The position numbers and the translations under genes are program-made. From Pirellulaceae bacterium (lineage in GTDB: Bacteria; Planctomycetota; Planctomycetia; Pirellulales; Pirellulaceae), in contig JADHUC010000005.1 of the NCBI GenBank assembly GCA_016784735.1, positions 32,321-96,320 of the forward strand: a stretch of 64,000 nucleotides of DNA, given 5' to 3'. Under the pieces are notes generated by a model. The model worked only from the letters and a program-made list of their open reading frames with translations. It searched no databases and was not told the origin of the DNA. Position 1 is the first letter of the stretch; each line of letters starts with the position of its first letter. Shown here one piece after another: positions 51,783 through 60,226 of this stretch.

Positions 51783-52016
51783 TTCGTGAACCTCGCGCGA
51801 CCATCAGGCCCAAATGATTGTCAGTTCTGTTACCAAGACCAACAGGATGAACCGTCGTATTGAACCGCGTAGGTTGCTCTCAAGTCAACGGGTGCTTGGC
51901 TGGACAGTCCAAGAAAGCGCGAAACCCAGCGACCACTTTGCATGCGGCGGCTGGGTTTGGCGTGTGCGAACCGAAATGAGATGTCCGCGACGAATACGGT
52001 ACGCGTGTTCCAGATT

Positions 52017-52337
52017 CTATTGAGATGCATCAGTCGAGGTGGATTTCATTTGAGCCGTCGAACGGCGACGACGACGCTTAACCGGGGCTCTCGTCCATTC
52101 CTTGGTCAGCGTTTCGAAGACATCGGGCGACTCGTAACGAGCAACTTGTCTCCCGTCCGGGATCGGGCCTACTAGTCCGCGGAATACCGGTTTGCCTCGA
52201 AGTGTAAGATCGGTGCTACAGTCGTCGATGCCGACCTTCACATGCATTCTCAAGAGTTGCTCCTCGGAATCGAAGTCGCGAATACGCAACGATCCGTCGC
52301 TTGCTCGCGTGACAACTCGGTACGTGTGTCCTGCCAT
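52017..52337 (-). CDS. Hypothetical small basic-tailed protein
   Basis: The product is 106 residues. It is preceded by GAAAGGGTG at a plausible distance. The sequence (MAGHTYRVVTRASDGSLRIR..., DDCSTDLTLRGKPVFRGL..., ARYESPDVFETLTKEW) has alternating polar and hydrophobic character and a Lys/Arg-rich tail (PVKRRRRRSTAQ). No domain is recognised. The long gap to the neighbours (51783-52016 and 52338-52488 hold nothing convincing) makes a real gene likely. Confidence 0.45.
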   Translation of the reverse strand: MAGHTYRVVTRASDGSLRIRDFDSEEQLLRMHVKVGIDDCSTDLTLRGKPVFRGLVGPIPDGRQVARYESPDVFETLTKEWTRAPVKRRRRRSTAQMKSTSTDASQ

Positions 52338-52488
52338 AGAGATACACCCTTTCCAGTGTCGATTTCCCGTTTACAGACCGCTGCACGTGCATATATCGGC
52401 CAACGGGCAAGACAGGTCGCAGCCAAATCCGAGCGGCCCGTACAGCGGTTGAATTCGTCTAAATCGGCACATGTCCGGCAGCCGGACC

Positions 52489-53508
52489 CTACTGGGACGC
52501 GCTTCGCGTTCCGTGAGGTGATCCGCCGATCGGATGGCCGTCGGGCATTGGCCGGCCGGCTGTCAGAAAGCCCAGGCGGAACAGTCCCTCTTTCAGCATG
52601 CGGAACTGGCCGAAGCTGCTGGGGTAGACCCAAACCGTCACGGTAGTGCGATCGGGATCGTAGCGACTGAGAATCGAATGGAATTCGGAATCCTCATGCA
52701 GTGCCGATTCGAGCGGCTCGCCCAATTTCTCACTCACGGGGGTCAGTTCAAAGCGATCCAGCTCGATGCGAGTTTGCATGGACACGGTGCCACGGCCTGC
52801 GGGTCTTGCTTGCCGCGCATGCCGAAGCGTGTATTTCATTCGATAGCCGCGTATCGGGCCGAGAGTCTCGGTGACTCGCGGCGAGTCTTTCAGTTTCCAA
52901 ATGATCTGTGGAGCTTCTTCCTTCAGCTTTTCTACCAGCTCGTCCCACGGAACGAATGTGACGCGACCCTCCTTGAGGCAGACATGCAGTTCCCTGCCAA
53001 ACACGGTCTTAGCCATCGGCGTTGGCAAGTGCTCGATCACGTTTTGCGCCGGCAACGAGTTTTCGAGCGATTGGCGAGTGGCTTTCAGGTCATCTAACTC
53101 GCCCCGAGCGACCAGCAGATTGCGGCTTATGTCTAGCCGTTGGCGTTGGCTTTCGTCCAACATTTCCTGCTGCTGGTTCAGATGTTGCTCGACCGCCCCG
53201 ATCAATTGCAGGAACTTGTCGCGTTCTTTGCGCCGGTAATTGACTTCAAACTGTTGGCGTTTGATCTTGGTGTCAGTATTGTGGATGTCGCTTTCCACGG
53301 CCTCGGCCGCGGCCCGCGCAGCGACGACGTCGATTCTCGGCTCCTCATCCGGATCCCCGACCGTCGGCCCTGCTTCGACCATGGCATCCGTGGCGCGCGC
53401 GCCGATCACCATGATCAGGATGATCAAGATGCCGACCAGGTTTGCCACGATGTCCAGAAAGGAATCCTGGCCCGGCGCATCGTCGTGCCGTCGGTTGTTT
53501 CGCATCAT
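52489..53508 (-). CDS. ExbD/TolR-like membrane protein with coiled coil
   Basis: The product is 339 residues. The start at 53508 (two adjacent ATGs) gives a short cytoplasmic N-terminus before the single helix DSFLDIVANLVGILIILIMV, with the Asp at the membrane edge that is characteristic of ExbD/TolR-type subunits. A coiled coil (about 75-165, KIKRQQFEVNYRRKERDKFL) and an alpha/beta C-terminal domain follow. It is the last gene of the ExbB-type operon, separated by 154 nt that contain a family B palindrome. It is likely to couple proton flow to a periplasmic task, target unknown. Confidence 0.75.
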   Translation of the reverse strand: MMRNNRRHDDAPGQDSFLDIVANLVGILIILIMVIGARATDAMVEAGPTVGDPDEEPRIDVVAARAAAEAVESDIHNTDTKIKRQQFEVNYRRKERDKFLQLIGAVEQHLNQQQEMLDESQRQRLDISRNLLVARGELDDLKATRQSLENSLPAQNVIEHLPTPMAKTVFGRELHVCLKEGRVTFVPWDELVEKLKEEAPQIIWKLKDSPRVTETLGPIRGYRMKYTLRHARQARPAGRGTVSMQTRIELDRFELTPVSEKLGEPLESALHEDSEFHSILSRYDPDRTTVTVWVYPSSFGQFRMLKEGLFRLGFLTAGRPMPDGHPIGGSPHGTRSASQ

Positions 53509-53570
53509 GAGGCAGTTATCTTCGAGTCTGTTGACGTCGCCCGCAAAACAACTTCGCAATCAGTTCTGAT

Positions 53571-53640
53571 TCGTTTAACCGCAAGCCGGAGGCGTGCGCG
53601 TCCCGGCCTACGCGCACGCCTCCGGCTTGCGGTTAAACGA
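53571..53640. repeat. Palindromic repeat, family B, copy 3
   Basis: Perfect 30-nt arms (53571-53600 and 53611-53640) enclose a 10-nt loop. The outer part TCGTTTAACC is shared with copies 1 and 2; the middle (GCAAGCCGGAGGCGTGCGCG) has diverged in a compensated way, since both arms changed together. It lies between two genes of the ExbB/ExbD-like operon. Confidence 0.88.
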
Positions 53641-53662
53641 GGAAGTCACTTCGTGAGCGTTG

Positions 53663-55258
53663 CTACTTCCTTTCCACTTCGACTCCGCTGTCTTTCAGCA
53701 GAATCTCCAACTCCCGAAAGCGATTCTCCGCGTCGGGTGCCACTGACACTCTGAGCACGGGCTTCCAGTACCCGCCGGCCACAGCCATGCCCCAGCCGTC
53801 CATGTACTTCCAGATGGCCGAGACGAACTGTTCGATCGATCCTCGTACCGATCCAACTACAGGAACGATATGCGCCCGCTTGGCGTCGCTCCGATCGGGC
53901 AGAATCACCAGCCGGTCGTAGTGGCACTGGACAGTGATGGGCCGCGTGATTCCGGTCGATCGGGCCTCGATTTTCGGCAAGGCCCAATTTGCGCCTTTTG
54001 TAGCCGCCATGCTGGACATCGCCGCGCCGTTGGGACTGCCATTGGGTCCGCCGGCTGAACTGCCGTGCCCACCGGTTGCGGACGCCTGACGCGCTGCCGT
54101 CCCTTGTTGCGGTCCTTCGTCCGACGGATCGCCTGGCGGTCTCGACGCTTGACGTGCCGTGGCGCCGTTGTCGCCATGGCCTTGTCGGGGCATGGCGATG
54201 CCTCCGCCGGTTCCGGGTCCGAAACCATCCCCGCTTTGACCTCCAGCCGTGTCGGAAAAATGTCCGCCTCCGCTTCTCGGTTCCCGCAAGGCAAAGTCAC
54301 CCGGTTCGGCTCGATCAAAGCGGCTGGGCATGGCCGCCGCCAGCGTCGCCTGGCGTTGTCGAGCCGTTCTAATGGTGGCTTCGAGAAGACGTTTCAGCGT
54401 GGAGTCGCTAGTCGGATAGTTCAAGCTCATGTCGGCGTCAACCAACTCGTAGCCGAACTCGTCGTCCCAAGAGGCCATCGCAGCCCGTGCCATCGAGTAA
54501 GCGATGGCGCCGTCCGGTCGCACGATCAACAGCGGATACGGCTCGGCCTGATGGGCGTCGCCTCCGACGCGCGCCCAATGCTCGCGAATCGTGCGCAAGG
54601 CCGCATCCAAAGGATTTCCAGGACCCAAGGGGCCTGCGAAATCTGCCGGCTGAAGGACGACGCCCTCCGGATGAATGACGATTCCGGATTGTCTGCATTC
54701 GATGTAGATCGGCCTGCGTCGCGTTCCGTTTGGGCCGCGGTAGGCGATGATGGTAAACGATCGCTGGCGCTTCTCGGCCTCCTGGCGGGCCTCTTCCAGC
54801 CGTTTTCGCTCCGTTTCGATTTCCGCCTCAATGAGAGCGAGCTTCGAGCGAATCGACGCTTGATCCTGTCCACGCGTATCGCGAAGCCTTGCCAATTCGG
54901 CGGCTTCGGCTTGAAGCTGTTTCCATCTTCGTTCCAGACGCCGAATGTGGTCTTCCAGGTGGCTCAGTGCCAATCGCCGCTCGGCCAATTGCGATGTCAG
55001 TTCGGCACGCTGCTGCTGGAGAATCTCCCTTCGCCAATCGAGATCTTCCTGCTCTTCGAGTTGGCTTGCTTGCTCGGCTTGCTCTTTTTCCCTCTGCTGT
55101 TGCGCCATTTCTTCCGTGATCGTGTCGGCATTCACTCGAGCCTGCTGCACCACCAACACCAGTAGCACGATCATCGCACCCATCGTGCAGATCAGCACGG
55201 CCAGGAACGGAAACAAAGAAACACTGACGGAAGGCTTGCGCAAGGGTCGCCGTCTCAT
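53663..55258 (-). CDS. ExbD/TolR-like membrane protein with long coiled coil and Gly-rich linker
   Basis: The product is 531 residues. An N-terminal helix (SVSLFPFLAVLICTMGAMIVLL) is followed by a long coiled coil (about 55-180). Then come an alpha/beta domain with TIIAYRGPNGTRRRPIYIEC, a Gly/Ser/Pro-rich linker (about 335-420), and a C-terminal domain (ITVQCHYDRLVILPD...). The start overlaps the stop of the ExbB-like gene as ATGA, so translation is coupled. It is the expected ExbD partner of the next gene upstream. Confidence 0.8.
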   Translation of the reverse strand: MRRRPLRKPSVSVSLFPFLAVLICTMGAMIVLLVLVVQQARVNADTITEEMAQQQREKEQAEQASQLEEQEDLDWRREILQQQRAELTSQLAERRLALSHLEDHIRRLERRWKQLQAEAAELARLRDTRGQDQASIRSKLALIEAEIETERKRLEEARQEAEKRQRSFTIIAYRGPNGTRRRPIYIECRQSGIVIHPEGVVLQPADFAGPLGPGNPLDAALRTIREHWARVGGDAHQAEPYPLLIVRPDGAIAYSMARAAMASWDDEFGYELVDADMSLNYPTSDSTLKRLLEATIRTARQRQATLAAAMPSRFDRAEPGDFALREPRSGGGHFSDTAGGQSGDGFGPGTGGGIAMPRQGHGDNGATARQASRPPGDPSDEGPQQGTAARQASATGGHGSSAGGPNGSPNGAAMSSMAATKGANWALPKIEARSTGITRPITVQCHYDRLVILPDRSDAKRAHIVPVVGSVRGSIEQFVSAIWKYMDGWGMAVAGGYWKPVLRVSVAPDAENRFRELEILLKDSGVEVERK

Positions 55259-56592
55259 GCCGCGCGGCCTTTGGCTGAAGACTGTTTCAGATCAACTTGC
55301 TGAACGTCGCCGGTTGGGCTGCCCAAACGTGCGCTGAGCAGATGGATGGCAGCCGACAAACTCATTACCGTATCCTCGAAATTCTTAGAGCCGGACAGGG
55401 CTTTGAGGTTCTCGTTCAGAGACTTTTCCAGACGGATCACGTCGCCGGTGGCTTCGACGGCTTTCGCCATGACTTCGCCCTGTTTGATCATCTCCTGTTG
55501 TTGGGCCTGCATCAGCCGCGCGTTGTTCGATATCGCCGTCTGCAACTGCTCCCAGCGATGTCGGGCTTGCTCCGAACCGGCGTGTTCGACTTTGGCCACC
55601 TCAGTAGCATGTTTCACCAGCGCCTGCTCCAGAGCTCCCGTTAGCGCGACTTGTAGTTGCTCGCCGGACGCATCGGACAATATGCTCCAGTGTTCGTGAG
55701 CGGCGTCGATGGTCGTCTGCCACAGTTTGGCCTGCCGCCCGACGAGACGCTGTGTCGCCTTCAAGATTTCATTGCACATGCGTTCGACGGATGCCAAATG
55801 AGGGTCGTTGCCAGCGCCGATTTCCTGGAAACGGCCGACCAATTGCTCGCCCGTCCGAATGTCCACCATCGCCAACAACTGGGTTTCGATACGGTCAATT
55901 AGAAACTGAATGAACATCAACACGATGGAAAGCGACAGAGCCAGCGCGGTCGTATCGAATGCGATGTACAGCCCGGCCAACAGCCCGTCCATCGCCCCTT
56001 GGATGTCGGTTGCAAGTTGCTTCGGATCGAGATCGCCCAGCGCTCGAGTGATGCCGATCACCGTGCCCAGGAATCCCAGCATCGGTGTGGCCCAGATGAT
56101 GATGCGGATCAACGAGTAGCTGTCGTGCTGGCGAGCCGCATCCATGTCGGCCAGGTACTTCAATTCGTCATCCAAGCCGTCGGCGGACCCTTTGCGTGTC
56201 ACGAATCGCAAGGCATCTCTTAAACGCCGCCCAAGGTAGGAACCGCGGGCCGCTCCGGACAAACCGCCCAGATCGTCGAGCAGACGCTGGGCGTCCTCGA
56301 CTTTCTGCCCCGCCGGCGGCGCCTCCTCCAGACGGATCGTATTTGACGCTACATACTGCCCCAACACGTCCAACAGCTTCAGGCACAAAGCGGCCAGACC
56401 CACGAAAAACATCACGGTGGCCACGAAAGAGACCGGGTGACTGGCAAAGTACCGGTGCATCGCGGGGACGTTCAGCGGTCCGCGGAACACCAACACATAG
56501 AAGAGGGTGCTGCCGGCGCTTCCCAGCAACAACGGCCACCCGAGACTGCTGAGAATTACAACTAGCGAGTTCCGTTCGTTCTTTCGAGCCAC
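55255..56592 (-). CDS. MotA/TolQ/ExbB-type proton channel protein
   Basis: The product is 445 residues. The core ExbB-like pattern is LIRIIIWATPMLGFLGTVIG with TRALGDLDP near 165-195, then YIAFDTTALALSLSIVLMFIQ, which gives the family's conserved Pro/Gly-rich and Thr-containing helices. The extra N-terminal helices (about 12-85) and a long C-terminal helical region extend beyond the classical 240-residue form. It is the first gene of the operon, and the two ExbD-like genes follow. The unit is likely to power an outer-membrane process in this Gram-negative cell type. Confidence 0.88.
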   Translation of the reverse strand: MARKNERNSLVVILSSLGWPLLLGSAGSTLFYVLVFRGPLNVPAMHRYFASHPVSFVATVMFFVGLAALCLKLLDVLGQYVASNTIRLEEAPPAGQKVEDAQRLLDDLGGLSGAARGSYLGRRLRDALRFVTRKGSADGLDDELKYLADMDAARQHDSYSLIRIIIWATPMLGFLGTVIGITRALGDLDPKQLATDIQGAMDGLLAGLYIAFDTTALALSLSIVLMFIQFLIDRIETQLLAMVDIRTGEQLVGRFQEIGAGNDPHLASVERMCNEILKATQRLVGRQAKLWQTTIDAAHEHWSILSDASGEQLQVALTGALEQALVKHATEVAKVEHAGSEQARHRWEQLQTAISNNARLMQAQQQEMIKQGEVMAKAVEATGDVIRLEKSLNENLKALSGSKNFEDTVMSLSAAIHLLSARLGSPTGDVQQVDLKQSSAKGRAA

Positions 56593-56952
56593 GTTTGGCA
56601 GTCCTTTGCTTTGATCGTCAATGTCCAGATGCGAAATGCTCGCGGACCGCTAGCAACGGCGCACGCTTCGCCCGCGAAAGACGATTTGCTGTCCCCAAAA
56701 TCGGTATAACCGTCACAGTTGAATGAATCTGTTTTGCCAAAACGGCAAGAAAGCAAATTATCGCTACGAGCGATAAAGTCGGGCTAACCGTACAACCGAT
56801 GAATTGCTTTGCTCGTCCAGCCAAGACACGTAGAGGCTGCGGAGTGGTGGATCCCGCTTCTACGAACTACGCATTCCCAGGGGGGGAAGAGATAGCCCGG
56901 CGCCGCGATCGCGCGCCGGGCTATTTTCTTTTAACCTGACATCTGAATCGGG
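56593..56952. other. Intergenic region with a plus-strand transcript end
   Basis: No protein gene is seen. The minus strand should hold the promoter of the ExbB operon (a TATACCG-type box at about 56699). On the plus strand a strong intrinsic terminator lies at 56892-56932 although no plus-strand gene precedes it. Confidence 0.4.
56892..56932 (+). terminator. Intrinsic terminator on the plus strand
   Basis: The 12-nt arms ATAGCCCGGCGC (56892-56903) and GCGCCGGGCTAT (56913-56924) form a GC-rich hairpin with a 9-nt loop, followed by TATTTTCTTTT. The T-run is on the plus strand; the minus-strand side is followed by CTCTTCCCCC, so it is directional. No plus-strand coding gene lies upstream. Confidence 0.8.
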
Positions 56953-57621
56953 CTACGATGCGTACCGCGTGGAATCATCGAGGCCGACTTCACGAAATGC
57001 CTGTCTTCTCTCAGCGCATTTGTTGCAGCGGCCGCAATGAATGCCTTCGACAGGCGATATGCACGAAAATGTCAGTTCCAGCGGGCAATCCCGGCCCCGC
57101 TGCATGACCTGCCGTTTGTTGAATCCGGAAAACGGAAGCACGATACGAAGCGGTTTTCCAGGGTAACAGTTGAACATGGCCTGAGCATGATCGAAGAACT
57201 GTTCTGTGGCATCGGCAAACGGGCTGGTGCCTAGCGGTGCCAATGCCAGTTCGCCTACCCCATTCAGTTGGCACCACACCGCTGCTTTGACGACAAGAAG
57301 AGCGTTGCGTCCGGGCAGAAAAACGGCTTCGTCCGCCGTGTCACCCCCTGGTGTGTCCTCGCCGCTAGTACTCCAATGGTCTCCGTATAAGTCTTCAAGG
57401 GGGAGCGACAGTACAGCTAAATCGTTGATTTTCGGCGAGTCGACGACTTGCAGATATCGGCGAAGCGACTGGCTTTCGTCCCGTTCCCAGACGAGGTCAG
57501 AGCGGACATAAAGGGGTTGGATTTGGCGGCCCTGGCGCAGTAGCTCGCTGATCAAGATCGAGCTATCCAGGCCCCCGCTGGCCAAGACGGCAATAATCTC
57601 GTCCGTACGTGTCGAAGTCAT
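56953..57621 (-). CDS. queC: QueC-like 7-cyano-7-deazaguanine synthase
   Basis: The product is 222 residues. The PP-loop nucleotide motif is VLASGGLDSSILI (near 11-23), and the C-terminal zinc site shows FSCISPVEGIHCGRCNKCAE (four Cys). GRNALLVVKAAVW and PFSGFNKRQVM are consistent with the family. QueC makes preQ0, the precursor of queuosine in tRNA. Length and motifs fit, but the middle is divergent, and PP-loop relatives with other substrates exist. The other queuosine genes are not in this window. Confidence 0.8.
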   Translation of the reverse strand: MTSTRTDEIIAVLASGGLDSSILISELLRQGRQIQPLYVRSDLVWERDESQSLRRYLQVVDSPKINDLAVLSLPLEDLYGDHWSTSGEDTPGGDTADEAVFLPGRNALLVVKAAVWCQLNGVGELALAPLGTSPFADATEQFFDHAQAMFNCYPGKPLRIVLPFSGFNKRQVMQRGRDCPLELTFSCISPVEGIHCGRCNKCAERRQAFREVGLDDSTRYAS

Positions 57622-57852
57622 AGGCGAACGCGATAACTCTCGCGACCCTTACGGAAGACGAAAAACGGCAAAACCGAGTGCGATTGGCGTAATTTCCTTG
57701 TCGATCGTTAAAAGCGGAGCGATACTTTGATGTAACCCCTAGATTTTCGCCAACGGCGGCAAACCTTGAAACCGCTGAAACCGCTTTTAGAATAAAAGAT
57801 GAGGTAGTATACCGGAAATCGCCCGGGGCATCGCACGAATTGAGAAACAACT

Positions 57853-59319
57853 ATGGCCAGCAATCTTATCGAATCGAGTCAGGCCGCCGAAAAACTCGGC
57901 GTCAGCGAAGACGAACTTAACGACATGCGTTTGCGTGGCGAGATCCACGGCGTTCGCGATGGGGCGTCCTGGAAGTTCAAGGACGACGAGATCGAGCGTG
58001 TCGCCGAGGAGAAGGGCATTTCAACTGCGGGCGGTGCCGACGAAGGCGCGATGGATGTGAGCGATCTCGATGCCGCCGGTTCTTCCGATTTGGCGTTGGA
58101 CTTGGAGGCTGGCGACGCTGGTGACGCCCCTACCGCGATCGGTTCCTTGGAAGATCTGGAAGCGGCACCGGCAGGCGAAAGCGGCCTAACGCTTTCCAGC
58201 GGGGAAGAGCAGGACGAAGATCTGACCATCGGAGACGATGACGATCTCTTGGCCCCCAGCGAATCCGATGTGCTGGGTGGCTTGGGCGAGGGAAGCGATG
58301 CAGGGCTACTTTCGGATTCGGACAAAGACGTTCTGGGGGCCGGCTCGGATTCGGACAAGGATGTCCTGGGCGGAGGAAGCGGGTCTGGGGCGGGATCCGA
58401 TGTTGCGCTAGTCCCGGACGATGACGGCAGTGGTCTGAACCTGATAGCCGACAGCTCCGCAGATGTCCTGGGCGGGAGCGACGCCATGCTGGATGAAGGC
58501 GGGACCGGCTCCGGCGGTACAGGCCCGAACCTTGGCAGCGGCGAGTTGGATTTCGAAGGCAGCGATATCGGCATCGTGTCGGACCTGTCGCTCGACGACG
58601 ACCTCGCGCTGGGCGAGGATGAAGAAGACGAGTTGACCATTGGTGACGAAGAAGAGTTGGCCCTGGACGAGGACGACGAGCTGGTTCTGGACGGCGGCAG
58701 CGACGTCACGCGCGGGGCCGGTGACACGGGAATCAACCTGACCAGCCCCAGCGACAGCGGGTTGAACCTGGAAGAGGAGCCGCTGGATCTGGCCGGCTCG
58801 TCCGTGTCGTCGCTGGAGTTGCCCGAGGACGACGACATTATCGATCTGGACGACCTGGACGCCGGTCCGGACGAAGCCACTCAGTTGAAGATAGATGAAG
58901 ACTTCCAACTCGCGCCATCTGCCGAAGCGGAAGAGGACGACGACGACAGTGGCTCGCAGGTCATCGCTTTGGAAGACTCCGAGGCGTTCGAGCAGGCAGC
59001 CCCGGCGGCCGCGCTGGACGCGGTCGAACCGATCGTGGGCGAAGAAGGAACCGACGAACTGGAAACGGCGCTGGACGAGGCCGAAGTAGGCTCCGTGACT
59101 AAACCGGCTTTGCCCGATTCGGCGTATATGGCAGACAGTCCCGAACTACCCTATTCGATCTGGAACGTGCTCAGCCTGCTGGTCATCGTCATGCTACTCG
59201 CGTTCACCGGTATGTTGATGACGGACGTGATCCGGAATATGTGGAGCTGGGAAAGCACCTATACGGCTTCGACGCCGATCATGGACATGATGATCCGCTT
59301 ATTTGGAATGGAGCCGTAG
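57853..59319 (+). CDS. Membrane-anchored, highly acidic HTH protein
   Basis: The product is 488 residues. Residues 1-58 look like an excisionase/MerR-type helix-turn-helix (IESSQAAEKLGVSEDELNDM, then WKFKDDEIERVAEEKGI). Residues about 60-430 are a Gly/Ser/Asp/Glu-rich, very acidic region with imperfect repeats, such as SDSDKDVLG twice in succession and LTIGDDDD/LTIGDEEE. A C-terminal helix (WNVLSLLVIVMLLAFTGM) anchors it in the membrane, leaving the HTH in the cytoplasm. Its role is unknown; a membrane-tethered DNA-binding or sensing protein is possible. It diverges from queC with a 231-nt gap. Confidence 0.78.
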   Translation: MASNLIESSQAAEKLGVSEDELNDMRLRGEIHGVRDGASWKFKDDEIERVAEEKGISTAGGADEGAMDVSDLDAAGSSDLALDLEAGDAGDAPTAIGSLEDLEAAPAGESGLTLSSGEEQDEDLTIGDDDDLLAPSESDVLGGLGEGSDAGLLSDSDKDVLGAGSDSDKDVLGGGSGSGAGSDVALVPDDDGSGLNLIADSSADVLGGSDAMLDEGGTGSGGTGPNLGSGELDFEGSDIGIVSDLSLDDDLALGEDEEDELTIGDEEELALDEDDELVLDGGSDVTRGAGDTGINLTSPSDSGLNLEEEPLDLAGSSVSSLELPEDDDIIDLDDLDAGPDEATQLKIDEDFQLAPSAEAEEDDDDSGSQVIALEDSEAFEQAAPAAALDAVEPIVGEEGTDELETALDEAEVGSVTKPALPDSAYMADSPELPYSIWNVLSLLVIVMLLAFTGMLMTDVIRNMWSWESTYTASTPIMDMMIRLFGMEP

Positions 59320-59366
59320 ACGGCCCGCCTCAGGTTCGGCGAATCAGAAGCTGTCTTGTATTGATT

Positions 59367-59413
59367 GTGGGGCACGCTTCCAACGTGCCAGGCACGATGG
59401 AAGCGTGCCCCAC
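59367..59413. repeat. Palindromic repeat, family A, copy 3
   Basis: The arms 59367-59389 (GTGGGGCACGCTTCCAACGT...) and 59391-59413 (GGCACGATGGAAGCGTGCCC...) pair with only a 1-nt centre. Compared with copies 1 and 2 the outer GTGGGGCACG is unchanged. It lies between the HTH-membrane gene and the lipoprotein gene. Confidence 0.85.
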
Positions 59414-59564
59414 TTATTTCCACGCCGATCCTGGCCGCCCTTTTCGTGCCGTATCTTTTCGGGCTGGGCGCGCTATAATCTAATGCTCTGTCCCTGCCCG
59501 AGTGAGGACGGCTCCGGCCGATTCCTTTCTGGCGTTCTCTGCTGACAGCCAATAGGAAGTCACT

Positions 59565-60179
59565 GTGCATTTCAAGTCTATTCCGGCGACCACATGGACG
59601 TTCGCAAGGAAGGCGATCGCTTGTTGTGTCCATTCCTCGATTGCCTTTTCCGTCTGTGCGATTCTTGCAGTCGGGTGCGGGCGAGTTGACGAGATCCGAC
59701 GGTATCAGGTCCCCAAATCACAGGCTGTGGAAACACCGCGCCCCGAGGCCGATGATGTTGGATTCACCTTCAAAGCGCACGAAAGCTGGGAACCTGGCCA
59801 ACGCGTATTGTCGCGTGGCGGCATTACCATTGTGTACGACGCAGTGTTCAGAGTCACCGATGGCCAACAACGCCTGGACATCACCGTAAATCGCATGCCA
59901 GCGGGTGGCAGCTCTCTGATGAACGTGAATCGTTGGCGCGGGCAGGTTGGACTAGAGCCCCTCGAGGCGGATCAACTTGAACAGTCGGCCAAGGATATCG
60001 AGATTGATGGTACGGCTGCCAAGTACGTGGAAATGGTCGGCTCGGAGGAGTCGATTTTCGGCGCAATTGCCGTGCGCGGACGCGAAACGTGGTACCTGAA
60101 ACTGAAAGGCGCCACCGAACTTGCAGACCAAGAGAAGGAGAACTTTCAAGAGTTCTTGAAATCAATCAAGTTCAAATAG
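59565..60179 (+). CDS. Lipoprotein of unknown function
   Basis: The product is 204 residues. The GTG start at 59565 follows AGGAAG. The signal ends in a lipobox (CAILAVGC, near 37), so the protein should be lipid-anchored. The mature part is one alpha/beta domain (VGFTFKAHESWEPGQRV, YDAVFRVTDGQQRLDITVNR, GQVGLEPLEADQL, ending EFLKSIKFK). No named domain was recognised. It immediately precedes the cytochrome c maturation gene with only a terminator-like hairpin in between, so a role near haproteins or redox enzymes is possible. Confidence 0.75.
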   Translation: MHFKSIPATTWTFARKAIACCVHSSIAFSVCAILAVGCGRVDEIRRYQVPKSQAVETPRPEADDVGFTFKAHESWEPGQRVLSRGGITIVYDAVFRVTDGQQRLDITVNRMPAGGSSLMNVNRWRGQVGLEPLEADQLEQSAKDIEIDGTAAKYVEMVGSEESIFGAIAVRGRETWYLKLKGATELADQEKENFQEFLKSIKFK

Positions 60180-60205
60180 GTCCCGCTTGCCGAGCGGGAC
60201 CTTTT
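60179..60205 (+). terminator. Terminator-like hairpin between lipoprotein and ccsBA genes
   Basis: GGTCCCGCT (60179-60187) pairs perfectly with AGCGGGACC (60193-60201) around TGCCG, followed by TTTT. The first stem base is the G of the lipoprotein stop codon. It probably ends or attenuates transcription before the next gene, which starts 22 nt later. Confidence 0.8.
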
Positions 60206-60226
60206 CAATAGGCAACGGAGCCATTC

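Noticed and set aside
51783..51860. Possible fluoride riboswitch upstream of crcB
   Set aside because: The stretch contains GATGG-like bases but the paired elements and the pseudoknot of the known motif could not be found, so no call is made.
57879..58880. 333-codon minus-strand Ser-rich ORF
   Set aside because: It is the complement of the Asp/Glu/Gly-rich region of the acidic HTH gene, and codon bias explains it.
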